From Anaerolineaceae bacterium (GTDB taxonomy: Bacteria > Chloroflexota > Anaerolineae > Aggregatilineales > Phototrophicaceae): 64,000 nt of DNA. The notes beneath the pieces are model-generated. The model ran no database searches. It was not told where the DNA came from and saw only the letters and a program-made list of their open reading frames with translations. The translations under genes and the position numbers were made by a program. Location: contig WGMX01000020.1 in the NCBI GenBank assembly GCA_016124855.1, positions 62,001 to 126,000 of the forward strand, given 5' to 3'. Positions 41,902 to 50,339 of the stretch are shown piece after piece; positions within the stretch are counted from its first letter, which is position 1, and every line of letters begins with the position of its first letter.

Positions 41902-43331
41902 CCAAGGACGCGAACAGCACACTCGCGGAGTCGCTTGGAAAAATCGTTGGCAGTGAGAACGTCCTGCTGACATCCGAAGCCCGTACACAATATGCCAGCG
42001 ACCAATGGTGGTATGCCATCGCGGCAGCCGCAGCCGGAGAAGCCATCAGCAAACCGGATGTCGCGGTGAGTCCGACCACACCGGAACAAGTGGCGCAGAT
42101 CATCAAGCTGGCGAACAATCTGCATGTGCCGGTGACTCCGTGGGGAGGCGGCAGCGGTGTACAGGGTGCGGCCAACGCGGATAAGGGTGGCATCATCCTT
42201 GATTTGAAAAAGCTCAACCGGGTGCGGGCGATTGATAAGCGGTCGCTGACCTGTGTGGTAGAAGCTGGAAAAATCTGCAAGGAATTTGAGGCAGAACTGA
42301 ACGCCGATGGTTTGTCGTTCACCCATTATCCGGCATCGACCGAGTGGGCGACGATTGGTGGCTCGATTTCGGCGCGCGGATCGGGTGTGCTTTCGACCAA
42401 ATACGGCAAGATTGAAGATCATATCCTGAGCCTCGAATTTGTGACTCCAACGGGCGAACTGGTGACGACGCCATCCGTACCAAGACACGCGGCTGGCCCC
42501 GAACTCACGCAACTGCTGGTCGGCGCGGAAGGCACACTCGGCATCGTCACGGCAGCAACGGTGAAACTCCACAATTTGCCCAATCAGCGGACGTTTGTGG
42601 TGGCGGCCTTCCCGACGCTCAAAGATGGTGTTGAGGCCGGACGGATTATTATGACCAGCGGCTTGAAACCGGCTGTGATGCGCCTGTATGACGCGGAAGC
42701 GGCGGCACACAGTTTGGCACGGGCAGTTGGTTCGGATTTGCAACTGACGACGCTGGTGATGATGTTTGACGGCGAGTATTCCGAACTGGTGAACCACGAG
42801 GCGAAAATCGCGACGGAGATATGCCAAGATTATCACGCGAGCATATTGTCTGAGGACATTGGCGCGGTGTGGTGGGATAAGCGCTACGTGTTTTATTATC
42901 CGCCGTATGCGCCCGAACTGCCGAGCATCTGGGGGACGGTGGATGTTGTGGCGGATTTTGAGCATATTGAAGCGGTTTACGAGGAAACCACCAAAGCGAT
43001 CCGCGCGGCTTGCCCGGCTGAGTTTAACCTCTCCTTGAACACGCACTTTTCCCACTGGTACGAGTGGGGTTCGATGATTTATGCCCGTATGAAAGTGCCA
43101 ACGGGTCCTGCCGATTTGACCGAGGCCAAAGAACTGCACGACGCGATTTTCCGCGCGGGAGTTGAGGCCGCGATGAAAGCGGGCGCGGTGATGAACGATC
43201 ATCACGGTGTGGGCATCCGGTTGGCTCCGTTTATGCCGGCTCAATACGGCGCGGGTATGGACAGCCTCAAACGGATTAAACAGGCACTTGATCCGAACAA
43301 TATCCTGTGTCCGGGAAAGTTGAGTCTGTAG
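41895..43331 (+). CDS. FAD-linked oxidase, GlcD-like
   Basis: 478 residues from ATG 41895; GAGGGG at 41884-41889 gives 5-nt spacing and the start overlaps the creatininase stop (ATGGTAA). The FAD (VAO/PCMH) domain shows VAVSPTTPEQVAQIIKLANN, VPVTPWGGGSGVQGAANADK, IGGSISARGSGVLSTKYGKI and ELTQLLVGAEGTLGIVTAAT. The C-terminal cap ends AFMPAQYGAGMDSLKRIKQA and DPNNILCPGKL. It oxidises a 2-hydroxyacid such as glycolate or D-lactate, or a sugar acid. GlcE and GlcF partners are absent, so it may be a single-subunit type. Confidence 0.88.
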   Translation: MVTKDANSTLAESLGKIVGSENVLLTSEARTQYASDQWWYAIAAAAAGEAISKPDVAVSPTTPEQVAQIIKLANNLHVPVTPWGGGSGVQGAANADKGGIILDLKKLNRVRAIDKRSLTCVVEAGKICKEFEAELNADGLSFTHYPASTEWATIGGSISARGSGVLSTKYGKIEDHILSLEFVTPTGELVTTPSVPRHAAGPELTQLLVGAEGTLGIVTAATVKLHNLPNQRTFVVAAFPTLKDGVEAGRIIMTSGLKPAVMRLYDAEAAAHSLARAVGSDLQLTTLVMMFDGEYSELVNHEAKIATEICQDYHASILSEDIGAVWWDKRYVFYYPPYAPELPSIWGTVDVVADFEHIEAVYEETTKAIRAACPAEFNLSLNTHFSHWYEWGSMIYARMKVPTGPADLTEAKELHDAIFRAGVEAAMKAGAVMNDHHGVGIRLAPFMPAQYGAGMDSLKRIKQALDPNNILCPGKLSL

Positions 43332-43374
43332 CTGCAAGTTACAAAGTACCAAGCTGCGAGTTTAAATGCAGGAA

Positions 43375-43396
43375 GGGGCGTGAAAGCGCCTCTTTT
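43375..43396 (+). terminator. Terminator at the end of the catabolic cluster
   Basis: GGGGCG (43375-43380) pairs with CGCCTC (43387-43392) with one G-U pair, loop TGAAAG, followed by TTTT. It comes 44 nt after the stop of the FAD oxidase gene. Confidence 0.6.
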
Positions 43397-43770
43397 GGTT
43401 CCGAGTTATGAGTTCCGAGTTGAGAGCGTTACAAAGCTATTCACTCCTAGCGATTAGGCCATTCATAACGGCGGCGGCGATGGCGGCGGTTGGGTTTGAT
43501 TCGCCCTAAAGGACTCCCTTCGGTCGGAAAATTCATCAAATTCAGAAGCGCAGTTTCGATTCATTTTTGAATCTTCTCCCTCAAATGTTGCAAATGTTGT
43601 TAATGTTGCAGTTGTGACTAGGTGATTTTTACAACATTTACAACGTTTTAGAGATATACCCCTAACCCCCAGCCTCCATCAGTAACGTTTGCAGGCTCAC
43701 TCTACTAATTAGCCCGTGGTAACAGTGGAAGGGGAGCAAAGGCGAAGATGGCAACCGCTGTGAACATCAT

Positions 43771-43936
43771 ACAACAGGTGAGGAGCGAACGGGTTACCTT
43801 TTGGAAGAACATTTTGTAACTGTTTCGCGGGTTTGGCGTTAACCATTTTGAGAGAGCGGGATTGTTAAAATGGTTGGTCAATGGTTAGAAATCGGTAGAT
43901 CAGGTTTGGGAAAATAAACCTTAATACGAATAAGTG
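43771..43936. repeat. Dispersed intergenic repeat, copy B
   Basis: Same orientation as copy A (21437-21603), with a 31-nt identical core at 43791-43821 and many scattered differences outside it. Both copies are preceded by TTGCA-rich text and followed by AT-rich sequence leading into a small orphan membrane protein gene. Confidence 0.8.
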
Positions 43937-44104
43937 TTTGGGATTGCTCTAGAGTTAAAGGATAAATTTCTGATTGGCGTTGTAACGTGGTGTGTACAAT
44001 GGTTATTAGAGATTTAATGCTATACCACTGGCTAACTTTGGTTAATTATATATAATATGATAGTCGTAATTTTTTAATTCACTTAAATTAGGAGATAAAT
44101 AACA

Positions 44105-44413
44105 ATGGAATTTGTACGCGAGTTACTACCTTTCTTACTTGGCATGGTCATTATTCCGCCCATTTTTATTCTCTTGGTCCCTCACGGATGGTCACCACGC
44201 CTTAAATTCATCGCTATATTTGTGTTATGTATCATCGTTGGCTTTGTGGGAAGCCTAATAGTGGGAGAACAGTTTGGCGAAGTTGAAGAACGTGTTGTGG
44301 CTCTAGTCATAGATAGCTCAACTGCTTATGCCGGTTCGCAAATCGCTTACTGGATGTTGTGGAAACCTGTCTTAGAAAACCGGCTCCAAAGATATAAGCC
44401 TCTACAGAAATAG
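44105..44413 (+). CDS. Small two- to three-helix membrane protein
   Basis: 102 residues. Hydrophobic segments LLPFLLGMVIIPPIFILLVP and FIAIFVLCIIVGFVGSLIVG are followed by an amphipathic helix (QFGEVEERVVALVIDSSTAY) and a hydrophobic, basic tail. GGAG at 44091-44094 is 10 nt before the ATG. The size and layout resemble holins or small accessory membrane proteins, but I recognise no family. It is AT-rich. Confidence 0.6.
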   Translation: MEFVRELLPFLLGMVIIPPIFILLVPHGWSPRLKFIAIFVLCIIVGFVGSLIVGEQFGEVEERVVALVIDSSTAYAGSQIAYWMLWKPVLENRLQRYKPLQK

Positions 44414-44516
44414 TTCATCACCTTTAACTCAGGGAAGCCATCCACAGAATTCAGGCTTCAAAAGTAATTTTGCCTAGCACTTATCACGTTATAGATCTGG
44501 ATAATTGGAGTATTTT

Positions 44517-46436
44517 ATGTCCCCTGAAACATATGACCACGATGCATACCAAGAAAATGACCCCAACGAGTGGAAACGTGAATTTCTGGATCAAGCTCGC
44601 GCTCAAACAAAACTTCTTAACGATATAAAGACTGAAGTTGAATTAGATGCTTGTCTGATAGAGAAAATAGGACACATTATTTGCCAGAATGCGAACGAGG
44701 CTCATCGCCAGACTCAACTGCAAACTTCTATTCTTAAGACACTTGAAACCCTGCTTGAGATGTATAAAGGTGTACATCCAGAACAAGCGCTGCAATTAGA
44801 GCGACTAGCCAAGATTCAGGCTGAACTGAACGCTTGCTGTCCCCCTGATGAAAAGGTTGATGAGATTTGTCACTTTGAACCTTGTGAACGTGGTGGACGC
44901 TTCACACGTGGCGAGGGTTATTCGATGAAATCGCGAGGATTCATCGAACCAGTGCCGTTCGATCAAGAAGACCATGAGCCGTGGGAAATTGTGGCCGGTA
45001 CTTTGAACGAGGATGAGCGTTTGCCGTTAGTCGCACAAGGTGCAATTGTCGGTCAACTTATTCCCTCTGCACCAACGCCACAAGTCCTCAATTTTATGGA
45101 TGGAACCGTTCCTTCTGGCTCACAAGCACCTGTTACTTTTCGCACGTTTAGTAACTCAGGTATCTCGACAAGTATTTGGCCGCCAGATATGAGCGGCGCA
45201 AAAGCCGGTGATGTCGTGCTTATGTCAGGAAACCTGTGGTTGAAACTATCTGTAGACGGAGGCAAAAATTTCACCGACCTTGATTTCACTAAAGTCTTCG
45301 CCGCCGAAAAGACATATGGTGGTTGGGCAGGCGATCAAGTCATTCATTATGTGCCAGCCATAGATTGTTTTGTTTTGTATGTTCAGTCCAAACACAACGG
45401 TACGAATCCCAATAAAAATGTGGTTAAGGTGGCATTCGCCAGTCCAACTGACCTCAAGAAATATTCTGGAGGCAAAGCGGCTTGGTGGCGACAGTGGGAC
45501 TTCACATCTGACGATTTTGGTCTAGGCGACCGGTGGATGGATTTTCCTGATCTGTCTTATGGCGATAAGTTTCTGTATGTTTTCACGAACACCTTCACTG
45601 GCAAGGACTTTCAGGGCAAACTATTCTTTGAACTTCCACTAGCCGAGATTCAAGCGGGTAAAGGTTTCTCTTTTCAATATGCGCTTGTTGCTGATACTTC
45701 CCTTGTTATCGGTTCACCTACGCAAAACATCGCCGGCGAAAATTATTGGGCGGCCCACGTGGACAACGCAAACATGCGCGTTTATTCATCAAAAGGGGGG
45801 GATCCCAATTACTATTGGCGTGATCGCAAACTCAACGCCAACTGGCCCCGTGCTGCCAAAGATGACAATGTGGTTTCTGCCGCACCCGACTCCACTGATT
45901 GGATTAGTGAAGATCATCGAATTATTGGGGCAACTCGCGTCAACAATCAACTCTGGTTTGCGTGGACGGCAGCCAGCGGCGATGGTGGTGGCGGTGGCTT
46001 CAAATTTCCACAGGCACATATCCAAATTGCAAAATTTGACGTGTCACAAGATTATAAACTTATAGAACAGACCCAAATTTGGAACGCGGATCATGCGTTC
46101 GCTTACCCGAGCCTCACAACCAATTCAGATAATGAGGTTGGTATCTCACTCGCATGGGGCGGCGGAAAATATTACGGTAGTCATGCGGTCGGCATATTGG
46201 GTGATTTCGTCGTTTGGTACGGTGAAGCGAGCGACAAAACAAGTGCCAAAACTAGCCCTACTCGCTGGGGTGATTACGTCCATGTTCGCTTGGCGCATCC
46301 CGATACACGATTTTTCAGCGCCTTTGGTTATGCCGTGCTAAATGACGCGTCACTTGCCCCTCCCGAAAAAGGCGATTACTCGTATGTCGAATTCGGACGT
46401 GAAAAGTTGAATTTCAACTCGGATCGTCTAAGGTAA
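44517..46436 (+). CDS. Hypothetical protein with coiled N-terminus and propeller-like C-terminus
   Basis: About 639 residues from ATG 44517 (GGAG at 44507-44510); a TTG 12 nt earlier is less likely. Residues 1-110 are charged and helical (FLDQARAQTKLLNDIKTEVE, LKTLETLLEMYKGVHPEQAL). The rest is rich in Trp, Gly and Asp with sialidase-like elements such as KLSVDGGKNFTDLDF (an Asp-box-like SxDxGxxF), QVIHYVPAIDCFVLYVQSK and WVSEDHR-type turns, suggesting a beta-propeller. There is no signal peptide. It is AT-rich with no known relative I can name. Possible glycan-binding or glycosidase-like role. Confidence 0.6.
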   Translation: MSPETYDHDAYQENDPNEWKREFLDQARAQTKLLNDIKTEVELDACLIEKIGHIICQNANEAHRQTQLQTSILKTLETLLEMYKGVHPEQALQLERLAKIQAELNACCPPDEKVDEICHFEPCERGGRFTRGEGYSMKSRGFIEPVPFDQEDHEPWEIVAGTLNEDERLPLVAQGAIVGQLIPSAPTPQVLNFMDGTVPSGSQAPVTFRTFSNSGISTSIWPPDMSGAKAGDVVLMSGNLWLKLSVDGGKNFTDLDFTKVFAAEKTYGGWAGDQVIHYVPAIDCFVLYVQSKHNGTNPNKNVVKVAFASPTDLKKYSGGKAAWWRQWDFTSDDFGLGDRWMDFPDLSYGDKFLYVFTNTFTGKDFQGKLFFELPLAEIQAGKGFSFQYALVADTSLVIGSPTQNIAGENYWAAHVDNANMRVYSSKGGDPNYYWRDRKLNANWPRAAKDDNVVSAAPDSTDWISEDHRIIGATRVNNQLWFAWTAASGDGGGGGFKFPQAHIQIAKFDVSQDYKLIEQTQIWNADHAFAYPSLTTNSDNEVGISLAWGGGKYYGSHAVGILGDFVVWYGEASDKTSAKTSPTRWGDYVHVRLAHPDTRFFSAFGYAVLNDASLAPPEKGDYSYVEFGREKLNFNSDRLR

Positions 46437-46678
46437 AATTATCAAAGCGCGTAAGCTAAACTTATGCTTGAATTTATTCAGGCATATTGAGGAGAAGAGA
46501 TGGCGGCTCATGACTGAGAAGACTCCGACCAAAGAGTAGCCAAGCATGAGCACCATCCTTGAAAGGCTGTCTGAGGAAAGGTTTAGGTGGTATATTACCT
46601 TATTGAGAATCAAGTTTATGTTTGTACAACGCCATTCAAAACGATGAAACGCTATAAATCCACTGAACCAAACCATTC

Positions 46679-47842
46679 ATGAATCAACAGAACTTGCCGC
46701 AAGGGGTTAGCGCACAAAGTATTTCGCTGCGATTGGGGCATCCTGATCCAGCGACGTTGGGAACGCCGCAATTTCGAGAGGCTGTGGCGAATGTCATGGC
46801 TTCGCCGCAGGTGCAGCAGACGTTGGCCTATGGCAATGAACAGGGCAATGTTGACCTGATTGATTATCTGGTCAGCCGGATTAACCGTGAACAGAATCTT
46901 AATTTGAGTGCCAACAATGTGACGATCACGGCGGGTTCAACCAACGCGGTGGATATGATTGCGCGTTTGTATATGCGGGCGGGCGACGCGGTGATTGTCG
47001 AAGCACCTTCTTATGTCGATAGTCTGCACGTCTTTCGCGATCATGGGGTGCGGCTGTACGGTGCTGCCATTGATGATGAGGGGATTGTACCGAGCGAACT
47101 TGAAAGGCTCTTGAAGCAGTTGGCTTCGGAGGGCAATAAAGCGCGGTTGCTGTATACCATTCCCAATTTTCATAATCCAACCGGCATTAGCGCCAGTGAA
47201 GAACGTCGGATAGCGATTGTTGAGCTGGCATGGCATTATGATGTGTTGATTGTGGAAGATGATGTTTATCGCGATCTGGCGTTTGAAGGAGCCGTCCCGC
47301 CAAGTTATCTGGCACTGGCGGGTGATGCCCACGCTGTTCAGATTGGCAGTGTTTCAAAGACGATTGCTCCGGGTTTGCGGATCGGTTGGATGGCGACTTC
47401 CGCCGAAAGGGTACAGTGTTTTGTGGACTGCGGCACGACACAAATGGGCGGCGGCGCAAATCCACTTGCGGCACAGATTGTGGCGGAATATTGTCAGCGT
47501 GGTTATTGGGATGCGCACCTCGATAGTATTCGAGCGTTATATCAGCAGCGACGGGATACGATGCTGGCGGCACTCGAACGGTATATGCCGTCACAAGTGC
47601 GATGGACAAAACCGGCAGGTGGTTTTTTCGTGTGGCTGACGCTGCCGGAAAATCTTGAGGCGGCTGAGGTCAAAGAAGAAGCTGCCAAACGCGGCGTTCT
47701 GGTGGCTTCGGGTGAGGGGTTTTTCGTCAATCAAGGTGATGGTCAACACCATTTACGGCTGACCTACAGCTTTGCGTCGCTCGATGAGATTGACAAGGCA
47801 GTGCGAATTTTAGGGGCGGTTATTGAGGGTAAGACAACATAA
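46679..47842 (+). CDS. PLP-dependent aminotransferase (class I/II, LysN/MocR-like)
   Basis: 387 residues of the fold-type I aminotransferases. Marks are YGNEQGNVDLIDYLVSRINR, ITAGSTNAVDMIARL, YTIPNFHNPTGISASEERRI (Asn of the PLP site), IVEDDVYRDLAFEG (Asp) and the PLP lysine in IGSVSKTIAPGLRIGWMATS, with the Arg carboxylate anchor near HHLRLTYSF. This subgroup includes 2-aminoadipate and aromatic aminotransferases. There is no N-terminal helix-turn-helix, so it is an enzyme and not a MocR regulator. Substrate uncertain. Confidence 0.9.
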   Translation: MNQQNLPQGVSAQSISLRLGHPDPATLGTPQFREAVANVMASPQVQQTLAYGNEQGNVDLIDYLVSRINREQNLNLSANNVTITAGSTNAVDMIARLYMRAGDAVIVEAPSYVDSLHVFRDHGVRLYGAAIDDEGIVPSELERLLKQLASEGNKARLLYTIPNFHNPTGISASEERRIAIVELAWHYDVLIVEDDVYRDLAFEGAVPPSYLALAGDAHAVQIGSVSKTIAPGLRIGWMATSAERVQCFVDCGTTQMGGGANPLAAQIVAEYCQRGYWDAHLDSIRALYQQRRDTMLAALERYMPSQVRWTKPAGGFFVWLTLPENLEAAEVKEEAAKRGVLVASGEGFFVNQGDGQHHLRLTYSFASLDEIDKAVRILGAVIEGKTT

Positions 47843-47869
47843 AGTGGTGGGAGATCATACATGCCCCAA

Positions 47870-47895
47870 CCCCTCCCCGAAGCATCAGGGAGGGG
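47870..47895. repeat. CCCCTCCC/GGGAGGGG hairpin between convergent genes
   Basis: CCCCTCCC (47870-47877) pairs perfectly with GGGAGGGG (47888-47895), between the stops of the aminotransferase and acyltransferase genes. It is a short member of the CCCCTCTC/GAGAGGGG family and probably a terminator. Confidence 0.55.
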
Positions 47896-47906
47896 AGCAA
47901 ATGCCC

Positions 47907-48674
47907 TTAGCCCTGCCGCATTTGTTCGAGCGCACCGAAGTGAACTTGACCTTCAACGGCTTTACGGACGGCGGAGGCTTCACGGCGATCTTTAACGACT
48001 TTTGCGGGAACGCCAACGGCGACGCTGTAAGGTGGCAAGCTCTTGTTGACGACCGCACCCGCGCCGACAACGCTGCCTTTACCAATGGTCACGCCATCCA
48101 CAACCACGACGTTTGAGGCCAACCAAACATCATCTTCAATGGTAATGCCTTCGGCGGTGATGCCCTGATCTTTGATGTATTTGTCGGGATCAGTATAGAC
48201 ATGGTTGACCGCCGCGATTTGCACCTGCGTTCCAGTGTAAACACCGTCACCAATATGTACGCCGCCTTGTCCACGAATACAGGTATATTCGCCAAAGAAG
48301 CAGTTTTTGCCAACCCAGATCCCGGCTTGAGGCAGTCCACGATAATTAAAAACGTGGAAAACTGTGCCGTGCATCAGGTTTGTTCCAGCGCCGATAGTGA
48401 TGCCTCCGGGGAGCGCGTTCAGATAGACGTTGCTATCCAAGTAGACATTTTTGCCCAAGGTGATGTTAGAAGGGGACAGCAAGCGGACATGATGCTCAAT
48501 TAAGGGCAGGCCGTCACTTTTGAGGATGGCTTTGTAAGCGATGCCGCGTAAGCCTACGCCCACCAAACTGGGGATGCCGCTGACCAAGCCCATCACCAAC
48601 TGCTCGACCACGTAGCGCGGAATGCTGTTGGATTGGCTTTTGAGGTAGTAATTGAGTTCTTGTAACATGCCCAT
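47907..48674 (-). CDS. Hexapeptide-repeat acyltransferase
   Basis: 255 residues. An N-terminal helical part (LNYYLKSQSNSIPRYVVEQL) precedes a left-handed beta-helix with hexapeptide repeats (ITLGKNVYLDSNVYLNALPG, IWVGKNCFFGEYTCIRGQGG, ITIEDDVWLASNVVVVDGVT, IGKGSVVGAGAVVNKSLPPY). The usual His in AAVNHVYTDP and the closing VGVPAKVVK are present. It acetylates a sugar or polyol and is probably involved in surface polysaccharide synthesis. It lies downstream of the GmhB-like gene on the same strand, separated by about 100 bp with a hairpin. Confidence 0.87.
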   Translation of the reverse strand: MGMLQELNYYLKSQSNSIPRYVVEQLVMGLVSGIPSLVGVGLRGIAYKAILKSDGLPLIEHHVRLLSPSNITLGKNVYLDSNVYLNALPGGITIGAGTNLMHGTVFHVFNYRGLPQAGIWVGKNCFFGEYTCIRGQGGVHIGDGVYTGTQVQIAAVNHVYTDPDKYIKDQGITAEGITIEDDVWLASNVVVVDGVTIGKGSVVGAGAVVNKSLPPYSVAVGVPAKVVKDRREASAVRKAVEGQVHFGALEQMRQG

Positions 48675-48718
48675 TGAGTCACATCCCTATGCTGAGGAAC
48701 AAACTGCGATTATGCAAA

Positions 48719-48738
48719 GGGCGGGAAAAATCCCGCCC
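48719..48738. repeat. GGGCGGGA-AAAA-TCCCGCCC hairpin
   Basis: Perfect 8-bp stem with a 4-nt loop, then CCTAC. It lies between the GmhB-like gene and the acyltransferase gene and belongs to the GTAGGGGC hairpin family in inverted orientation. Confidence 0.6.
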
Positions 48739-48774
48739 CTACAAAAGTTGAAGTCTATATAGCGAATGCCGGGT

Positions 48775-49413
48775 CTATAATACCCATGCGTCCTGTGAAC
48801 GCAAACCCATATGGAAGGCGTTCTTGAGACGATCCGTCGTATTGACCTGACGACCCGCCAAACGCTCTTTGATGATGTAGGCAGCGTCGGCCACATCCAT
48901 CGCGGCGCTGAGGTCAACACCGAGGCGATCCCAAGCGGGCGCAACGTTCCAGCGTCCACGTCCGGTCATCAAGAGGATGTTGTGTGTACCGGCTTCACGA
49001 CCGGCTGCCATATCCGTCCATGCATCACCGACCATGAAACTATGCTTGAGGTCGATGTTGTATTCTTCAGCCGCCTTCAGCAGCATTCCCGGTTCAGGTT
49101 TGCGGCAGTTACATTTTTCGTTCGGGGCGTGTGGGCAGTAATAGACTTTGGTGATTTTGCCGCCCTCAGCGGTGACCGCATCCAACATTCGGGTATGAAT
49201 ATCGTTCAAGTCGTCGATGGTCATCAAGCCACGATTGACCGCCGCTTGATTGGTCACAACGAAGATGGGCAAACCCGTTTCGCTCAATTCGCGGATTGTA
49301 CGTATGGCATTCGGGATAAACTGAAATTCATCCCAGCTTTTGACGTGTTCCGCGCTATTTTCGTTAATAACACCGTCGCGATCTAGGAAAATCGCGGGCT
49401 GTTTGTCGGTCAT
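48775..49413 (-). CDS. gmhB: HAD-family heptose-bisphosphate phosphatase (GmhB-like)
   Basis: 212 residues from ATG 49413 (GAGGGTGGGGG just upstream on the coding strand); longer starts exist. HAD motif I is AIFLDRDGVINENSAEHVKS, motif II lies in IFVVTNQAAVNRGLMTIDDL, the zinc loop is YYCPHAPNEKCNCRKPEPGM and motif IV is HSFMVGDAWTDMAAGREAGT, exactly the GmhB layout. It removes the C7 phosphate of D-glycero-D-manno-heptose 1,7-bisphosphate; other HisB-like substrates are possible. It is next to the SIS isomerase gene and therefore probably in the same pathway. Confidence 0.87.
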   Translation of the reverse strand: MTDKQPAIFLDRDGVINENSAEHVKSWDEFQFIPNAIRTIRELSETGLPIFVVTNQAAVNRGLMTIDDLNDIHTRMLDAVTAEGGKITKVYYCPHAPNEKCNCRKPEPGMLLKAAEEYNIDLKHSFMVGDAWTDMAAGREAGTHNILLMTGRGRWNVAPAWDRLGVDLSAAMDVADAAYIIKERLAGRQVNTTDRLKNAFHMGLRSQDAWVL

Positions 49414-49487
49414 GATCCCCCACCCTCGTGTTGCCATAATTTTATGCCCCACTACTTATTAATTTGCTGAGATCAGTCGAATGAAAT

Positions 49488-50087
49488 CTAATGATTCCCG
49501 TTGCTTGAAACCGCAGGTACAGCCGCCGCAGCTTCTTGATTAACGGCCAATAATTTTTCGCAAATGGCATGTTCCAACATCAAGTGAATATCTTCCACCA
49601 TCGCCATATTGAAGCTGGGAATATGCACCGATATATCTACTGCCGGAGCCAGCTTGCCTCCGTCATAGCCAGAGAAGCCGATGGTAAGCGCGCCGGCTTC
49701 CTTAGCGACTTCGACCGCTTTAAGGACATTTTTGCTGTTGCCGCTGCCGCTGATGCCGATGAGAATGTCACCTTTGCGAACCAGCGGAATCAACTGTTCA
49801 GAAAAGACGACTTCATAACCAATGTCGTTGCTCAAGGCGGTCATGAGCGCGTTGTTATCGGTCAAGGGTACGACGCGATAACGCGGTTGTCCGGCGACAA
49901 TCGGACGTTTTGCAAGGTCGCATCCAAAATGGGTAGCGGTCGCAGCGCTGCCGCCATTGCCGCAAATATAGACCGTCTGTCCAGCACGGTTGGCGCTGAC
50001 GAGCGCTTCAACCACTTGATCTAGTGCTTCGAAGGGGACTTTGTTAATGAGTTCTTGTACTGTGTTGAAATAAACCCGTACATCCAT
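49488..50087 (-). CDS. gmhA: SIS-domain phosphoheptose isomerase (GmhA-like)
   Basis: 199 residues from ATG 50087 (GAGG about 10 nt before it on the coding strand). A SIS domain fills the protein: VYICGNGGSAATATHFGCDL, KGDILIGISGSGNSKNVLKA and LTIGFSGYDGGKLAPAVDIS, then HIPSFNMAMVEDIHLMLEHA. This is the GmhA/DiaA branch. GmhA converts sedoheptulose 7-phosphate to D-glycero-D-manno-heptose 7-phosphate; together with GmhB it points to nucleotide-activated heptose. The kinase/adenylyltransferase is not in this window. Confidence 0.85.
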   Translation of the reverse strand: MDVRVYFNTVQELINKVPFEALDQVVEALVSANRAGQTVYICGNGGSAATATHFGCDLAKRPIVAGQPRYRVVPLTDNNALMTALSNDIGYEVVFSEQLIPLVRKGDILIGISGSGNSKNVLKAVEVAKEAGALTIGFSGYDGGKLAPAVDISVHIPSFNMAMVEDIHLMLEHAICEKLLAVNQEAAAAVPAVSSNGNH

Positions 50088-50339
50088 GGATAATTTGAAC
50101 CTCACGCTTGCAGAAAATGATGTACACCTACTTTACGGTTTGCTACCTTGCAGACTCCTTAAAGGCTTTGCAAGTTCAGATATAACAAAAAATTCATAAC
50201 TGAAAAATGTAAAAGGATTCGGTAATGAATCTGGGGGAAAAGCGAAGAATTCCGGCACGCGATATAATCCCTTATTTCCCGTAGGATTAGGATCACGTAT
50301 TTTGTTTTAGGATGCCTTGCAAACTAGGAGAACATCAAC

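Larger units (their letters stand above)
43332..44104. other. Long intergenic region with terminator and dispersed repeat
   Basis: 773 bp. It holds a terminator (43375-43396), GGCGGCGGCGATGGCGGCGG-like and GTTGCAAATGTTG-like low-complexity text, and copy B of the dispersed repeat (43771-43936). The last 150 bp are very AT-rich and probably contain the promoter of the gene at 44105. No gene is supported. Confidence 0.7.

Noticed and set aside
41871..43352. A very long open frame antisense to the FAD oxidase gene
   Set aside because: The plus strand encodes a complete, clearly recognisable oxidase. The antisense protein is rich in His and Arg without domain motifs, a common shadow of codon bias.
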